DNA of 64,000 bases, taken from assembly GCA_000711775.1 (NCBI GenBank), contig ARYC01000171.1:36075-100074 (forward strand), written 5' to 3'. The translations under genes were made by a program, and so were the position numbers. This document shows, one piece after another, positions 1 through 12,126 of this stretch (position 1 is the stretch's first letter; every line of letters starts with the position of its first letter). The notes beneath the pieces were generated by a model that saw only the letters and a program-made list of their open reading frames with translations, ran no database searches and was not told the origin of the DNA. The DNA is from Oxytricha trifallax. Its lineage: Eukaryota > Ciliophora > Spirotrichea > Sporadotrichida > Oxytrichidae.

Positions 1-2049
<2,049 letters not shown>

Positions 2050-2260
2050 TCAACATTCTTGTGAAATTAATCATAGATAAATATTTGTGATATTCTCCCT
2101 AACAAGTATAAATATATATGTGCAAGTTTAAGTTTTGTGTTGTAGAAAAATTATATAAGTTACTTTTAATTTTTGTAAAATATTCTTTGTTTAGTCTTAT
2201 TAAAATTAAGTTATTAAATTGTTATTAATCATTTTCAAATAATTTGTTAAATTTTCAATT

Positions 2261-3758
2261 TCAAGCTTTACTATGAGTGTGCGACAGACTTCTGTTTAGA
2301 TGATTTTTCTCTTTTATTTCAGCTTGAAGAGCTTGAAATGTCTTCAACTCTTAAATAGATGTCTACCTGACTTTATCAATTGGTTGATTTCCGCTAGTAC
2401 CAAGTAGTAGGAATCTTCGTTTCAAATTTGATGAATGTTTTTGGTTGAGATTTCTATCTAGGTTTGTTGGAGTCTGAATCAAACTACCACTATTTTTAAT
2501 CCCCATAAAAGATCTGCTGTGTCCGCCTCCAGCAACTGGAGTAAGTAAACCAGGAGTTCCTCTTTTAGGTGGGAGATTCGATAATTTAAGCTTGATTGCC
2601 TCGTTACGCACTAACTAGGCATTGGTGTTTTTATTCATAAATTGTTTCTTGGATGCTTGGCTTCTCAAATCCTCCATGCTGAAATGAGAGGCATTTTCTG
2701 AGTAAGAATTTGTCAGAAGTGCTACAATGTTGTGATCACGTTTGTATGTCATTCCAAATGCCTTAGAATCAGAGAGAACGCTGTTTGATTTAGTTGATAG
2801 CCTCTTATATCGTTTTTGCATGTATTATTGAATGGGAGTAACGTCTTATATATCTTTCGTGAAATTGCTCAAATCCTTGTTTTTAGGAATATTTCCATCT
2901 CCAAAAAGTGGGTGATGCTTGTTTGATTTGTCTGATTAAGATACACCACTCACAGAGAGAGTTGTAAGACCTCCAGCTGGTCTTGGTGGTTTAGCACTAT
3001 TTATCCCTTTTTCAAGTGCTTTTTCTCTAATTTTATCTTCATGTTCTTTTTTCTGTACAAAAATTTATTAATATGACCAATTTATTTAATTACTAATTTC
3101 TAGAGATCATGCTTCCTGTCTGTATTAAGCAGACAAAATTTAAAGAAGCCTATCTCTCCTTCTAGATCATAGTCCAGAGCATCAAAGATCAATCTATAGT
3201 CAGATATTTTTAACTTAACTCCTATTCCTTCCATTCCAGTGATAAATAATAAGCATGAAGAAAATTTATAATTCATAGATAAACTCCTTGAAATTGAGGC
3301 CACCGTCGAAATTTTTATCAAAACTTCTAAAAGCATGCCTGAAATCCTTGAACTTTTCCTCTATTCGCATGTGCACATATCTAAACAATTTATCTATTCT
3401 TGCTTGATCATCCAGTAACTCCTTGTTGGTATCCATGTTCCTCTTAAAATTGTCTGAATTATTTGAATCACCCCTGAAATACAAAGTTTTTATTAAAAGG
3501 ACTTACTTACTTTAAGAAAATCGGGCAGTTATTGTAAATTTCAATAATGTTCTTTAAGTTATCATATTTTAAGAGGGCTTATTCAGATTTATCGTTGTCA
3601 TTCTCTTGCATGTCCTCAATTAGCTTAAAGAGAAAATCTGCGGGGAATTAGAGATTTAATTCTGCAATTTTTAAGATAAGTTCTTTCTTTGTAATTTGGC
3701 CTTGTCTCTCCTCATCGCAGTCTAAAAATACGCTTTCAATAGCGTTTAAGTATTTCAT
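2261..3758 (-). CDS. EF-hand calcium-binding protein, basic Ser-rich tail
   Basis: ATG at 3758, TGA at 2263-2261. A degenerate EF-hand-like segment (DCDEERQGQITKKEL) comes first. A canonical loop DKNFDGGLNFKE and a second loop DYDLEGEIGFFK follow, so the protein probably binds calcium. The C-terminal half is basic and rich in Ser, Asn and Gln, with no recognised domain. Two introns are visible: 3474-3510 (37 nt, GTAAGT..TTTCAG) and 3054-3094 (41 nt). A 37-bp IES with pointer TTTATC interrupts the codons between the two EF-hands. With these removed, the frame is open from start to stop. The partner and pathway cannot be read from the sequence; ciliates have many such EF-hand proteins in cilia and cortex. 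Confidence 0.8.
3247..3283. other. IES (37 bp) with 6-bp pointer
   Basis: Direct repeats GATAAA at 3241-3246 and 3278-3283 flank an AT-rich stretch inside the EF-hand gene. Keeping one copy joins codons KEFI to TGMEG in frame and gives a normal EF-hand spacing. The stretch has no GT..AG ends on the coding strand, so it is an eliminated sequence and not an intron. Confidence 0.85.
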
Positions 3759-3829
3759 ATAAATAAATTATCAAAAAGAAACTGAAAGTCCCCATTTATT
3801 AATATTTTTATGTTATTAAGTGCATGATG

Positions 3830-5693
3830 TCAACATTATTTTCTTTCATATACTTGCGTCTATAAATATATCGTAATTAAAAAAAACAAATGCTTTGTAT
3901 TTCTTTACATTTTTTCTTTCTTGGTTTGGACTTGTTCAGTTCCTTAAGCATTCTTAATAAACATCCTATTCTGTACATTTTTCAAAATATTAATCTTTTT
4001 GGAAATAGCACTAATCTGCTTGCTCCAATCGTATGTTTTACTCACATTTTTAACTTTGCTATCACCTGTTATCTTCTAAATCACATCTTTCAAATCTTGA
4101 CTATAGCCTTTTATGTACTAATTCTCATTTATAGACTCACCAAGGGTGGTCTAAGTTTGACTCTTTGAATCTTTTTGGATATTTGAATCTTAGACATAAT
4201 CTTCTCTGTGCTCTTAGAAAATATTGAGAATTGCGTTTTCATCATCTTTTGATCGCTCTATATAGAATTTAAATGCATCAGATTTTTCAATAGTATAGTA
4301 TTATTACTTTATTGAAAGCTGAGTCCAAATCTATTTTAATTTTGATTGTTAAAGTTGGTTGTCGTTTTATTCCCAATTTAATTCATTATTAGCTGTTTGT
4401 TATTTTTGATTCTAAACAATCTCAAATATGTGCTTGCTGCCTCAGTATTTTTAATGTCTTCAACTTGTTAATGATTGTTTGACCTCAGTATCCATTTACT
4501 AAATTAGAGAAGAGTTATAAATCAAACATTGAATAATACTTACAAATACTTATTAAACTACTCTTAACTGCCACTCTCTTAGTTCTGTATACTTATCTGA
4601 TTGCTATGATTTTTCCCACTTCTATTTTCAGTAGAATTTTCGCTTTAAATCACCAAGACCAAGTCTTTGATGACATCCTCGTATATTACTTTCGAGTGAA
4701 ATGCAATTTTATTCTTTAAATAACGCTTGTCGTCGTCTGATAAACATATGTTGTGATCGTGGGCTATTTTTAAGAATATGTCCACATCTAGTTTCCCTGA
4801 TTTTTCTATAACAAGGATGTTTTTACAGCTAATTAATATTTTTATTTAACGTGTAATATGTAAAAAAAACAATATTACGAAAGTTGGTTTTTTTTCCTAA
4901 AATTATATATTTAATGCCAAATTGCGGAAAAATATAATATATAACTTTTAAGATAGTTTGATAAATGCTAACAATATACGGGAATTTAATGAATTAGAGA
5001 TGCAAATTTAATAGAGATTTCTACCTATATTTATCAGTCTTATTTAATGTGTGATTTATAAATTGAATAGCTGAATATTAGGGTCTTTTGTATACTCACT
5101 CTACAGAATAAGCTGGGTTTCATATTAAGTGTCCCGACAACAGTTAAATGGATAACTCAAATAATCTTGAAAACAAGAATGCAGTATCATGTTGCTATCA
5201 GATCACAGTTTGGTCCTGCCACCAATAAGTATCTATTGGGATTTTTGTTTATGGCTTTGATCTGCTCTCATTCAATCTATACTAAGCAGTTAATAATCTC
5301 ATCCTAGTTAATGATTCTATCGTGACCCTAGTTGTAGAAAAACTTTGAGCTTCTGCGTCTATTCCATTAAGTGTTGGTGTTATTGCCACACTTATAGTTG
5401 GGGTCTATATGCTCCACGCTTAACGCTCACACAATAAATAAGCCTTAATACAATTTTTAATTATATTTTTTTATATTACAGCAATATCAATAGATTACCC
5501 TACCTAAATCTAGTTCCTTGAAAACAGGCCTCATCTCATACTTTGCCTTTCTTTTTAAGTTAAATAGTATCAATTGCTGCTTCTATAATTTTAAATTGAT
5601 TTTTATAAATGAAAGAGTTAAAATGTATAAGAAAATAATTACTTGAACATAATCCTGCATTAACAGTTGCTTGTGCTGTTGAGAAGATGTCAT
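3830..5693 (-). CDS. Unrecognised gene, possible EF-hand segment, interrupted
   Basis: ATG at 5693 (MTSSQQHKQLLMQDYVQ), followed by a clear GT..AG intron (GTAATT..ATTATAG) and KQQLILFNLKRKAKYEMRP. Further coding-like blocks follow on the same strand: DPNYKCGNNTNTQW with ...DEIINCLVQIE, KNPNRYLLVAGPNCDLIAT, KSGKLDVDIFLKIAHDHNI (EF-hand-like), and a Gln/Asn-rich C-terminal part with EKSDAFKFYIERSKDDENA and TYDWSKQISAISKKI. The last frame ends at TGA 3832-3830. Blocks are in different frames and separated by AT-rich stretches, the largest about 4860-5090, which look like IESs. The pointers were not resolved. It may be one gene or two adjacent genes; the function is not recognised. Confidence 0.5.
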
Positions 5694-5859
5694 TTTAATT
5701 AATAAAATATTTACTCTCTATAATTATTTCTATCAAATTCTTTGTTTTGATAATAAATGAGAAGATTACTTCCTTAAACAGTCTAGCAGCATATATTTTA
5801 TATATCAAATTTGATTTGAATGCAAATTAATAAAAAAATTATAAATTATTATAATAAAC

Positions 5860-5935
5860 ATGGGATGTGAGAACTCAAAAAGTACAAGCATTGAGGATGG
5901 GAGGTAGGCTCCTATATAACCTCCTTAATAACAAT
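5860..5935 (+). CDS. Orphan 5' exon/MDS beginning MGCENSKSTS
   Basis: An ATG at 5860 opens MGCENSKSTSIEDGRQAP, then a Pro/Gln run, and meets the TBE terminus at 5936. MGC at the start followed by Ser is a good N-myristoylation plus palmitoylation signal, common on ciliate membrane-anchored kinases and adaptors. No continuation is visible beyond the TBE at 9886, where the other strand carries a different gene. The rest is either elsewhere in the germline genome (a scrambled gene) or this is a gene fragment. Divergent from the start of the gene at 5693. Confidence 0.45.
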
Positions 5936-6010
5936 CAAAACTCCAAAACCCCTTAATGAGGTTTATAAGTGCTTTGATTTGTAGGGAATTTGTTAGGGGT
6001 TGGGGTTATT
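5936..6010 (+). repeat. TBE left terminal inverted repeat
   Basis: 75 bp, an inverted match to 9811-9885. The telomeric start reads CAAAACTCCAAAACCCC, with one C-to-T change against the intact C4A4 repeat at the right end. One further internal A/T difference is visible. Confidence 0.93.
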
Positions 6011-6054
6011 AATAGGTTTTAATGTGAAATTTATAGTAAATGTATTTAATTTAA

Positions 6055-7503
6055 TCACTAAAAATGCACTTTTGGATCATGTGGGAGAGGTCTGAAGTTT
6101 ATCTTACTTAACCACAACTCTATCTGCTCTATTGATATGTCTGATCTTGAGTTTGGTTTAATTATTATTGACTCTGCCATTTGTTTCATTGATTGAGATA
6201 CTCTTGTTTTGTCAATAAATTGCTTTATTCTTTGTTTAGCATCCTTCTCGCATCTTGTAGAGTAGTATTCATTGCGAGGCATATCGCACTCTATTATTAT
6301 TGCTGCTAAAGCCCACACATCCCACTATAAGTCTCCATCTCTCTAGTCTTCTCTTTCTGGATAATAGTCTGGAGTTCCCATTACACTTCCAAGCCTTGAT
6401 ACTTCCACTCTTAAGGCTCTGTTGAAATCAATAGTTGTTACTGTTACTGGTGAAAAGTTCAACATTATATTCTCAGGCTTGAGATCTCTGTGAACAAAGC
6501 CTAACTTATGAAGCTCTTTGATACCTTGTATAGCTTAGGTTGATATTAATGCAAGCTATCTATGATTTCTTTGATCAGTTATGAAATCTCTGAGTGTCAT
6601 TTCAAAGAGTGGTAGTCTGAAAGCTCCATGATCTTTGGCTAGGAGAACAGCATCTAGCTTTATTAAGTATTTGCACTCTTTAAACCTAGCCTGAGTGAGT
6701 ACTTAATATTCATTAGTAAACTCCATTTAATATTTATCATCACTAAGGAGATAGTTGAAAGGATATACCTTGTAAGCATACTGATGATCCTTAATAACTT
6801 TCTTGTCATAGGAGTCCTCTAGAATTAGGTAGCTTTAGAGAGAAGTATCTAAATCAATCTATGCAAGTACTGGAATTTTCTTGTATTATATTTTAATCAT
6901 GATTTTAGTGACCTCTGATGCTAAGAGGTTGCGTGCAATCCTCACATACTCTGATTCGCTTGCCTGTTAAAGCTCAGCAACTTAAAGAGGCTCCCTTGCT
7001 TTTCTTTTGTTGAGCAACTTCAGTTGAGTGTCTTAATCTTCAACTTCTATTTCTTTCTTGTGGGCTTTTAAAAGATGCTTCTTTAAGTCTCTTGTGTGAG
7101 AGTACTGCTTATGGCACTCAAAGCAATCATACTTTCCATCAACTTTGTCATGCTTTAAGTATACAGTAGGCTTAGCTTCCTTATGAACCTTCATTTGCCT
7201 GTACCAGCTAGATTTATGAGTAAAATCTCTCTCACACAGCTCACAAAAGTATACTTCTATTTCTTCAGTTTGTATAGGAATTTCATTAATACCTTTCTCC
7301 TCCTCTCTGTCTCTTACACACTTATTTGCCATTTATTTTCTATTATTAATTTCTATTTTAATAACAGAGACCTCAAGTGAGAGCTCTGGTAGTTCCTTAT
7401 GAGAGTTCATCTCACAGCTATCACACTTTTTATTGACGCCAAAGGTAAGTCTCATTTAGTTTGATGGAAGTGTTGTTGTTTTTCTTAAAATGTTAGCGCT
7501 CAT
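6055..7503 (-). CDS. TBE 57-kDa protein: C2H2 zinc fingers plus protein kinase
   Basis: 482 codons from ATG 7503 (MSANILRK) to TGA 6057-6055, matching the size of the known TBE 57-kDa protein. The N-terminal half carries a CDSC pair, a finger CELC..KVH in which one His appears replaced by Met, and a full C2H2 finger CFEC(12)HLLKAH. The C-terminal half is a protein kinase: catalytic loop HRDLKPENIM, a metal-binding DFN in place of DFG, GTPDYYPERE as the APE region, then WDVWALAAII. The frame is open throughout with TAA/TAG as Gln, so this ORF is intact in an element whose other ORFs are broken. Its role in transposition or excision is not established. It is divergent from the + strand ORF across a 440-bp spacer. 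Confidence 0.93.
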
Positions 7504-7943
7504 ATTTAAATTTGAATTTAAAATTATAAAACTGCCTCTATAACTGAGAGCTTATATGAGAGCTTTCCAAGCCTACAAGTTTCAAGGGAAGTTTTAAGAG
7601 TATTAGAGAAGATATATGAGTGGTAAGAGACGAACCAGCTCTAAATATAGGTGAGAAAGTAACCATTTTAACTATCAATAATAAGTTGATTATAGCACGT
7701 ACCAATTTAGGAGGTGCTCCTAATTAAGTACGTACCAATTTAAATTTAAAAATATGGAACTATAACAGTAGAAATTGATATCAATCTCTCAAGTTTGAAA
7801 CCAGTTCTCAAAACCTTCTCCATATCCTTCTAAGAGGTTGACCTCCTATATGATGCCCATATTTAATAGTAAGTTTTACAGAGGTATATAATTGAAATCA
7901 ATAAACTTAAATTTGAATATCATTTCTTAGATCTGTAAACAAG
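7504..7943. other. TBE internal spacer between divergent ORFs
   Basis: 440 bp of AT-rich DNA between the starts of the 57-kDa ORF (-) and the 22-kDa-type ORF (+). A short repeat ACGTACCAATTTA occurs twice near 7697 and 7731. Probably holds the divergent promoters; no motif could be assigned. Confidence 0.5.
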
Positions 7944-8730
7944 ATGGAGTCAATGAATGATGCAATGAAAAGAGTGCAAGCACAAGAATTGATTCAAAGA
8001 TTTAGAAGCAAGGAGGATTTGCATCGCTACCTGGTGCAGCAAGGTAATAAACTCATAGTTGCTAATCTTTATTATGTAGTTGGTTTGTTCTTGCCAACGA
8101 TGGAAGGTACTAAAATATCATTTCTAAGAGCGATACTCTGCGAAGAGAAGAAAGCATTGAAAACTTAAGATGTAAAGTTTGCAGAGATTCCAAACTATCC
8201 AGAAATCTCAGTGACTAACTTATACGATGATGCTATGAATGACCCAGAGGTTTCGCAGTACCTGCCTACTAAGAAGCAGTTGTCAAATAAACTACCTGAA
8301 AGAAACTATTTCTTTGGCATACTTGCAACAATTAAAGGTGATTACTTGAAAGAAATTATTCAAGAATCTCATAAGAAAGGTACAGCATCTCTTCAGAAGA
8401 TAAGGATAAACAGGGGATTAAGATAAGTGAGAGCTGGCTATAAGAGTTACAGAAGCACCCATATATTTCAAGTAAGATTTGTAGTTTAACTCTTTAGAAA
8501 AATCTGGTACTGGCATCTTCTTGATGAAGGAATAGAGCAAGCTTCACAGAGAGCGAAAGTCGCAGACAAAGTATGAAGTTAGCAAGAGACTTTATTCAAA
8601 TATTTAGCCTCCAGAGTCAATGAACATAGATGCAGGAGCTGGCAGCAAGAGAAGAAACTTAGGAGGAGGGAAGCAAGAAATAGAAGAAAAGAAAGAGAAG
8701 CCAGCTCCCTCAAAAGAATTTTAAATGTGA
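7944..8730 (+). pseudogene. TBE 22-kDa-type ORF with a frameshift
   Basis: Starts MESMNDAMKRVQAQELIQRF and runs open to about 8420, then on to a TGA at 8574-8576. From about 8425 the coding-like signal moves to the +1 frame (APIYFKQDLQFNSLEKSGTG ... PAPSKEF), ending at TGA 8728-8730, ten bases from the end of the facing transposase. The +1 frame has its own TGA just before this point. A single-base indel around 8405-8430 best explains the switch. The protein family is known only from TBEs and has no assigned biochemical function. An alternative reading, that the protein ends at 8576 and the rest is chance, is less likely given the composition of the second block. Confidence 0.75.
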
Positions 8731-8739
8731 CTTATATAT

Positions 8740-9804
8740 TCATTAACTTAACTACAAAACTTATTTATATACATTCACTCTCCCTTCTTTAGCACACTTT
8801 TAAGCTAATTAATTATCTACTCTCTTCGCTGAGCTTTTAATAAAGTCTACTGTATCGATAGGTAGGTCATGCATCAAGTGGTATAGCAGCAGTTTCTTGT
8901 AATGACCTTTCAATATTCCCCAGTAGAACTCAATTCCATTAAACTATGGACTGTAAGGTACGTTGAACACTGGCGTTATTCTAAGTTGTTCATAACTCTT
9001 CCTTGTTTCTTTAGTCTTATGAACAGAAAGATTATCAACGAATAGTATAATCTCTTATTCAGAGTACTTCTCTCTCACCTGCTCTAAGAACTTAATATAC
9101 TGCTCTGTCTTAATAGAGCGAGGATGAATAACATAAGTTTCTAAACCAGCATCCTCGCTAATCCCTCCAAGAATTGCCATTGTTTATACCTTGACTTTCT
9201 AGTCATATACTTCTATGTTGCTATGCCTCTTATACCAAGACTTCTAGATGAAAGTGTTGAATGTAAACACAGCCTCGTCAGCATGAATAAACTTAATATT
9301 ATTCTATTAGGCTCTCTGCATTTAATTATAAATATAATTAAAGTTGTTGTTGTAAAATGGCAGAGTGAAATCAATTACTCTCTTGATACGATTTACACCT
9401 TTGTAAGAGATACCGTTTCGTTTATAAATGTTTGCAACAGACTATGCAGAGATCTTCAACTCAGGGAACTGGCGATGAAACATAATAGCTCATTAGTCTA
9501 AAGAGAAGTGAGCCCAATACTTCAAAGTTTTTTCATTAATAAGATAGTCAATATGCTTCTTTAGAAACTTAGACTTCCTCTTAGGCTAAGAATTCAGCTA
9601 TTATTGCTTTAATTACACAGCTTTCAAGCAGTGAGAACGAACAGTTGAGGGACTACGCTTTAAGAGCAGTGCAATAGACTTATAGTTCAGTTCTGGTTTG
9701 AGTTATTCACTATAAAAATCACATCCATAAAGCAGTTTAAACACTAAATCTTTATACTCTTCATCATAAATAGACCCCAAAAGCTTGTAATTTTAGTCTC
9801 GCAT
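8740..9804 (-). pseudogene. TBE 42-kDa transposase (DDE) with one nonsense codon
   Basis: 354 codons from ATG 9804 to TGA 8742-8740, the full 42-kDa length. Tc1/mariner-IS630 type catalytic core: first Asp in HADEAVFTF, second Asp in LFVDNLSVHK, Glu in PYSPQFNGIEFYWG. An N-terminal helix-turn-helix-like segment (YKSIALLLKRSPSTVRSHC) precedes it. Codon 105 is TGA (9492-9490), between LDQ and AIMFHRQFP. Because TGA is the only stop in this code, this copy would make only a truncated product. In Oxytricha, TBE transposases are expressed from the germline and take part in DNA elimination during development. A CGA-to-TGA change would explain the defect. Confidence 0.9.
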
Positions 9805-9810
9805 TTAACT

Positions 9811-9885
9811 AATAACCCCAACCCCTAACAAATTCCCTACAAATCAAAGCACTTAAAAACCTCATTAAGGGGTTTTGGGGTTTTG
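9811..9885 (-). repeat. TBE right terminal inverted repeat
   Basis: 75 bp, inverted copy of 5936-6010, ending in an uninterrupted telomere-like G4T4 run (9870-9885). The transposase ATG lies just inside it. Confidence 0.95.
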
Positions 9886-9889
9886 TTTC

Positions 9890-11951
9890 TTATTAAACTT
9901 ACAAAAGCATCTTTTCAAACCAAATTATCAATAAAATAGCATCTTATCTAGATGAGGGATTTCCGTTATTTCCTGAATTGTTACTTTGCACAATCTAAGT
10001 TATTAAAGTATTGTTACTAATCTACTTGTGAGTTTTTATGTTTATAGGTGACAGTGAAGTATTTTTAGGATCTTGGATTAAGTTTCTTTCCTGAGATTTT
10101 TCATCATTAAGCCATGAGTTTTATAAACTTTGAAACTTTGCATTGTTTAAGATTGAGTCTGGATTTTTATGATGTATAGTACTCATATTCTTAGATGGAA
10201 TGGGTTTTTAATAGCTTTCTTTTATTGCAAGGCTTTAATTTTGAATTTAAATTTCTCTTCTGTTATTTTTATGATCTAGAGATTTGTCAAGTGTCTTACC
10301 AAAGAAAGCCTAATTAGCGAATTTCTTTACAATTTTATTTTCTATCATAGTCAATTATTCAGGAGTTGTTTAAAGTAAATTGCTTTATTTTTCCAGATTT
10401 GTTATAGCAGGAGATAAATTATGTTTATCTTATAAATTAAAAGGAGATTGTTAAAGTTTACTTGATTTTTGCTATGAATACTAATTGGCTAAGAATTTGC
10501 TTTGATTTTGCTAATTGTTTTTAAATTAAACTTTTTTTCCTAAATTAAGAAATATAAAATCACAAGCTTTAAATTTATAAGCTTTACTTAAGAGTTAAAC
10601 CAGGAAGTTAAATCTATGAAATATCAGCATCTTCTTTTATTGTATCTAGAGATGAGAAATTATCAAACAAATATTTCTGCAAATTTCTTTCTTCATTTTC
10701 ATACCTGCTCATGACAGAAGATTGCTTATTTTAATTTTCATAAGCCTTCAACATATCTTAAAGCTCTTAGATTGAATGAGGTAGATTTATAAGAGATTTA
10801 CCCATGTTTTTCATTCCGAGAGTTGTCTCTAAAAGTTCATCTTAAGCCTTATTACCTGTTGTAAGAACTGTATAAAAAGTTCATTTAATAATAAAATATA
10901 TTATTATTTAATGCTTTACGGAAATTAATACCAATAATATTTACAAAATAATTTTTATAGGCAAATTCAAAGCCTAAGCATTCTTAGATTCAGCTAGGTA
11001 AGAAACATCTTACTTCAATTGACTTTGAAGGTTTTCCAAGCTGCTAATTTCCTTCAAGTTTTTATTATTATTGTAACCGCTAACATTTGGATTAAAATTA
11101 AATGATGTAGATGTCGCATCAGAAATTTTCTTCTTTATCATGTTAGGGACATGCTATTAATATCTCTCTGGCAATGGAGACAATTTATTACTAGGTATGG
11201 TCTGAGACTGTGTAATTATTATGTTCTTTTGAAAACCTTTAATTGATCCCAGATTCAAGTATCCACTCTAGGATCCATTTTGAATGATTTTACTCAAACT
11301 TCCAGTTGAATGTTAATTGTATAAAGTCTGAGCAGATCTATCCTTACTTTGAAAATGCTCATCAGTTAACTCTTTGACTCTTGCGCTCATTTTTGGAGCG
11401 AAAATATTACTTTCAATTCCATTGAATCTATCAGTAGCTTTGGAGCTGAGATTGTTATTAAGAGACTTTAAGCTAAATGACCTATTCATATTGTTTTATT
11501 CTGATGGCACAAAGTTCCTGCTCATTTAAGATTGAATGCCTGTGATATTATTGTGACCTATTTACCTTACACCGCTTAAAAGCTTTGATCCTAGGCTTTC
11601 TAAATGCTTATCATCCTTCAGCGTGAAAGTGGGAATTTTATTGCTAATTCCTGGATCAGACGACAAAAGTCTATTATCTATGTAAGTTTAAGCTATGTTC
11701 TTTGCTGATTCAGGCATCTCTGGAAGATTTTTTATTGTTGTAGCGATTTTTTGATACTTCAACTAAAAAAGAAAAATTATAAACAAAGTGAACTCATTTA
11801 AAGGTGTAATAGTCAAAGATAACTTTTTGTTAAACTGGCTTTTACTTCTTTCTAGGTTTTATTCTGTTTCATAGGGCTCCTCATTTATTTAAGAAGGGGG
11901 TTTTTTAAGTTTATTTTAGTAGTCATTATAAAGAGACCGCTGCGTGCTCAT
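9890..11951 (-). CDS. Unrecognised Ser/Asn/Gln-rich protein gene
   Basis: ATG at 11951 (MSTQRSLYNDY). The reading frame carries long low-complexity segments rich in Ser, Asn, Gln and Lys, with blocks such as KIATTIKNLPEMPESAKNIA and IENKIVKKFANQAFFGKTLD. No domain was recognised. Interruptions: an AT-rich stretch at 11763-11823 with GT..AG ends that is also open in frame, and one at about 10869-10960. The 3' end has no TGA before the TBE terminus at 9885; coding-like sequence runs up to it. Either the gene's end was disrupted by the TBE insertion, or the stop lies in a segment I could not frame. Convergent in position with the orphan MGCENS exon beyond the TBE. Confidence 0.6.
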
Positions 11952-12126
11952 TTTTATAATTTATATGATTAATTAATATCTTTGGAGGTTATTGATTTAT
12001 TATTATTATATTTTTTATAATGAATTTTAATGCAATACTCTTACTGAGTTCTTTTTTTGATTGGATGGTAATAATTAAATAATAAATAATCAAAATTCAG
12101 AAAATATTTGAATCATAAATTTTAAA

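Larger units (their letters stand above)
5936..9885. mobile_element. TBE (Telomere-Bearing Element) transposon, 3.95 kb
   Basis: A germline-limited DNA transposon of Oxytricha, excised by the thousand during macronuclear development. Its two 75-bp terminal inverted repeats begin with telomere-like C4A4 sequence. Between them are all three ORFs known from TBEs: the 57-kDa zinc-finger/kinase ORF (-), the 22-kDa-type ORF (+) and the 42-kDa transposase (-). Known TBEs are about 4.1 kb and duplicate a 3-bp ANT target. No matching 3-bp repeat directly abuts these ends (AAT on the left, TTT on the right), so one flank may have changed. This copy is degenerate: a nonsense codon in the transposase and a frameshift in the + strand ORF. 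Confidence 0.96.

Noticed and set aside
3247..3283. Ordinary intron in the EF-hand gene
   Set aside because: There are no GT..AG ends in the needed phase, while a perfect 6-bp direct repeat restores frame; this is an IES.
5937..5952. C4A4 telomere sequence marking a macronuclear chromosome end
   Set aside because: A matching inverted copy at 9870-9885 with shared 75-bp flanks and TBE ORFs in between shows it is a TBE terminus.
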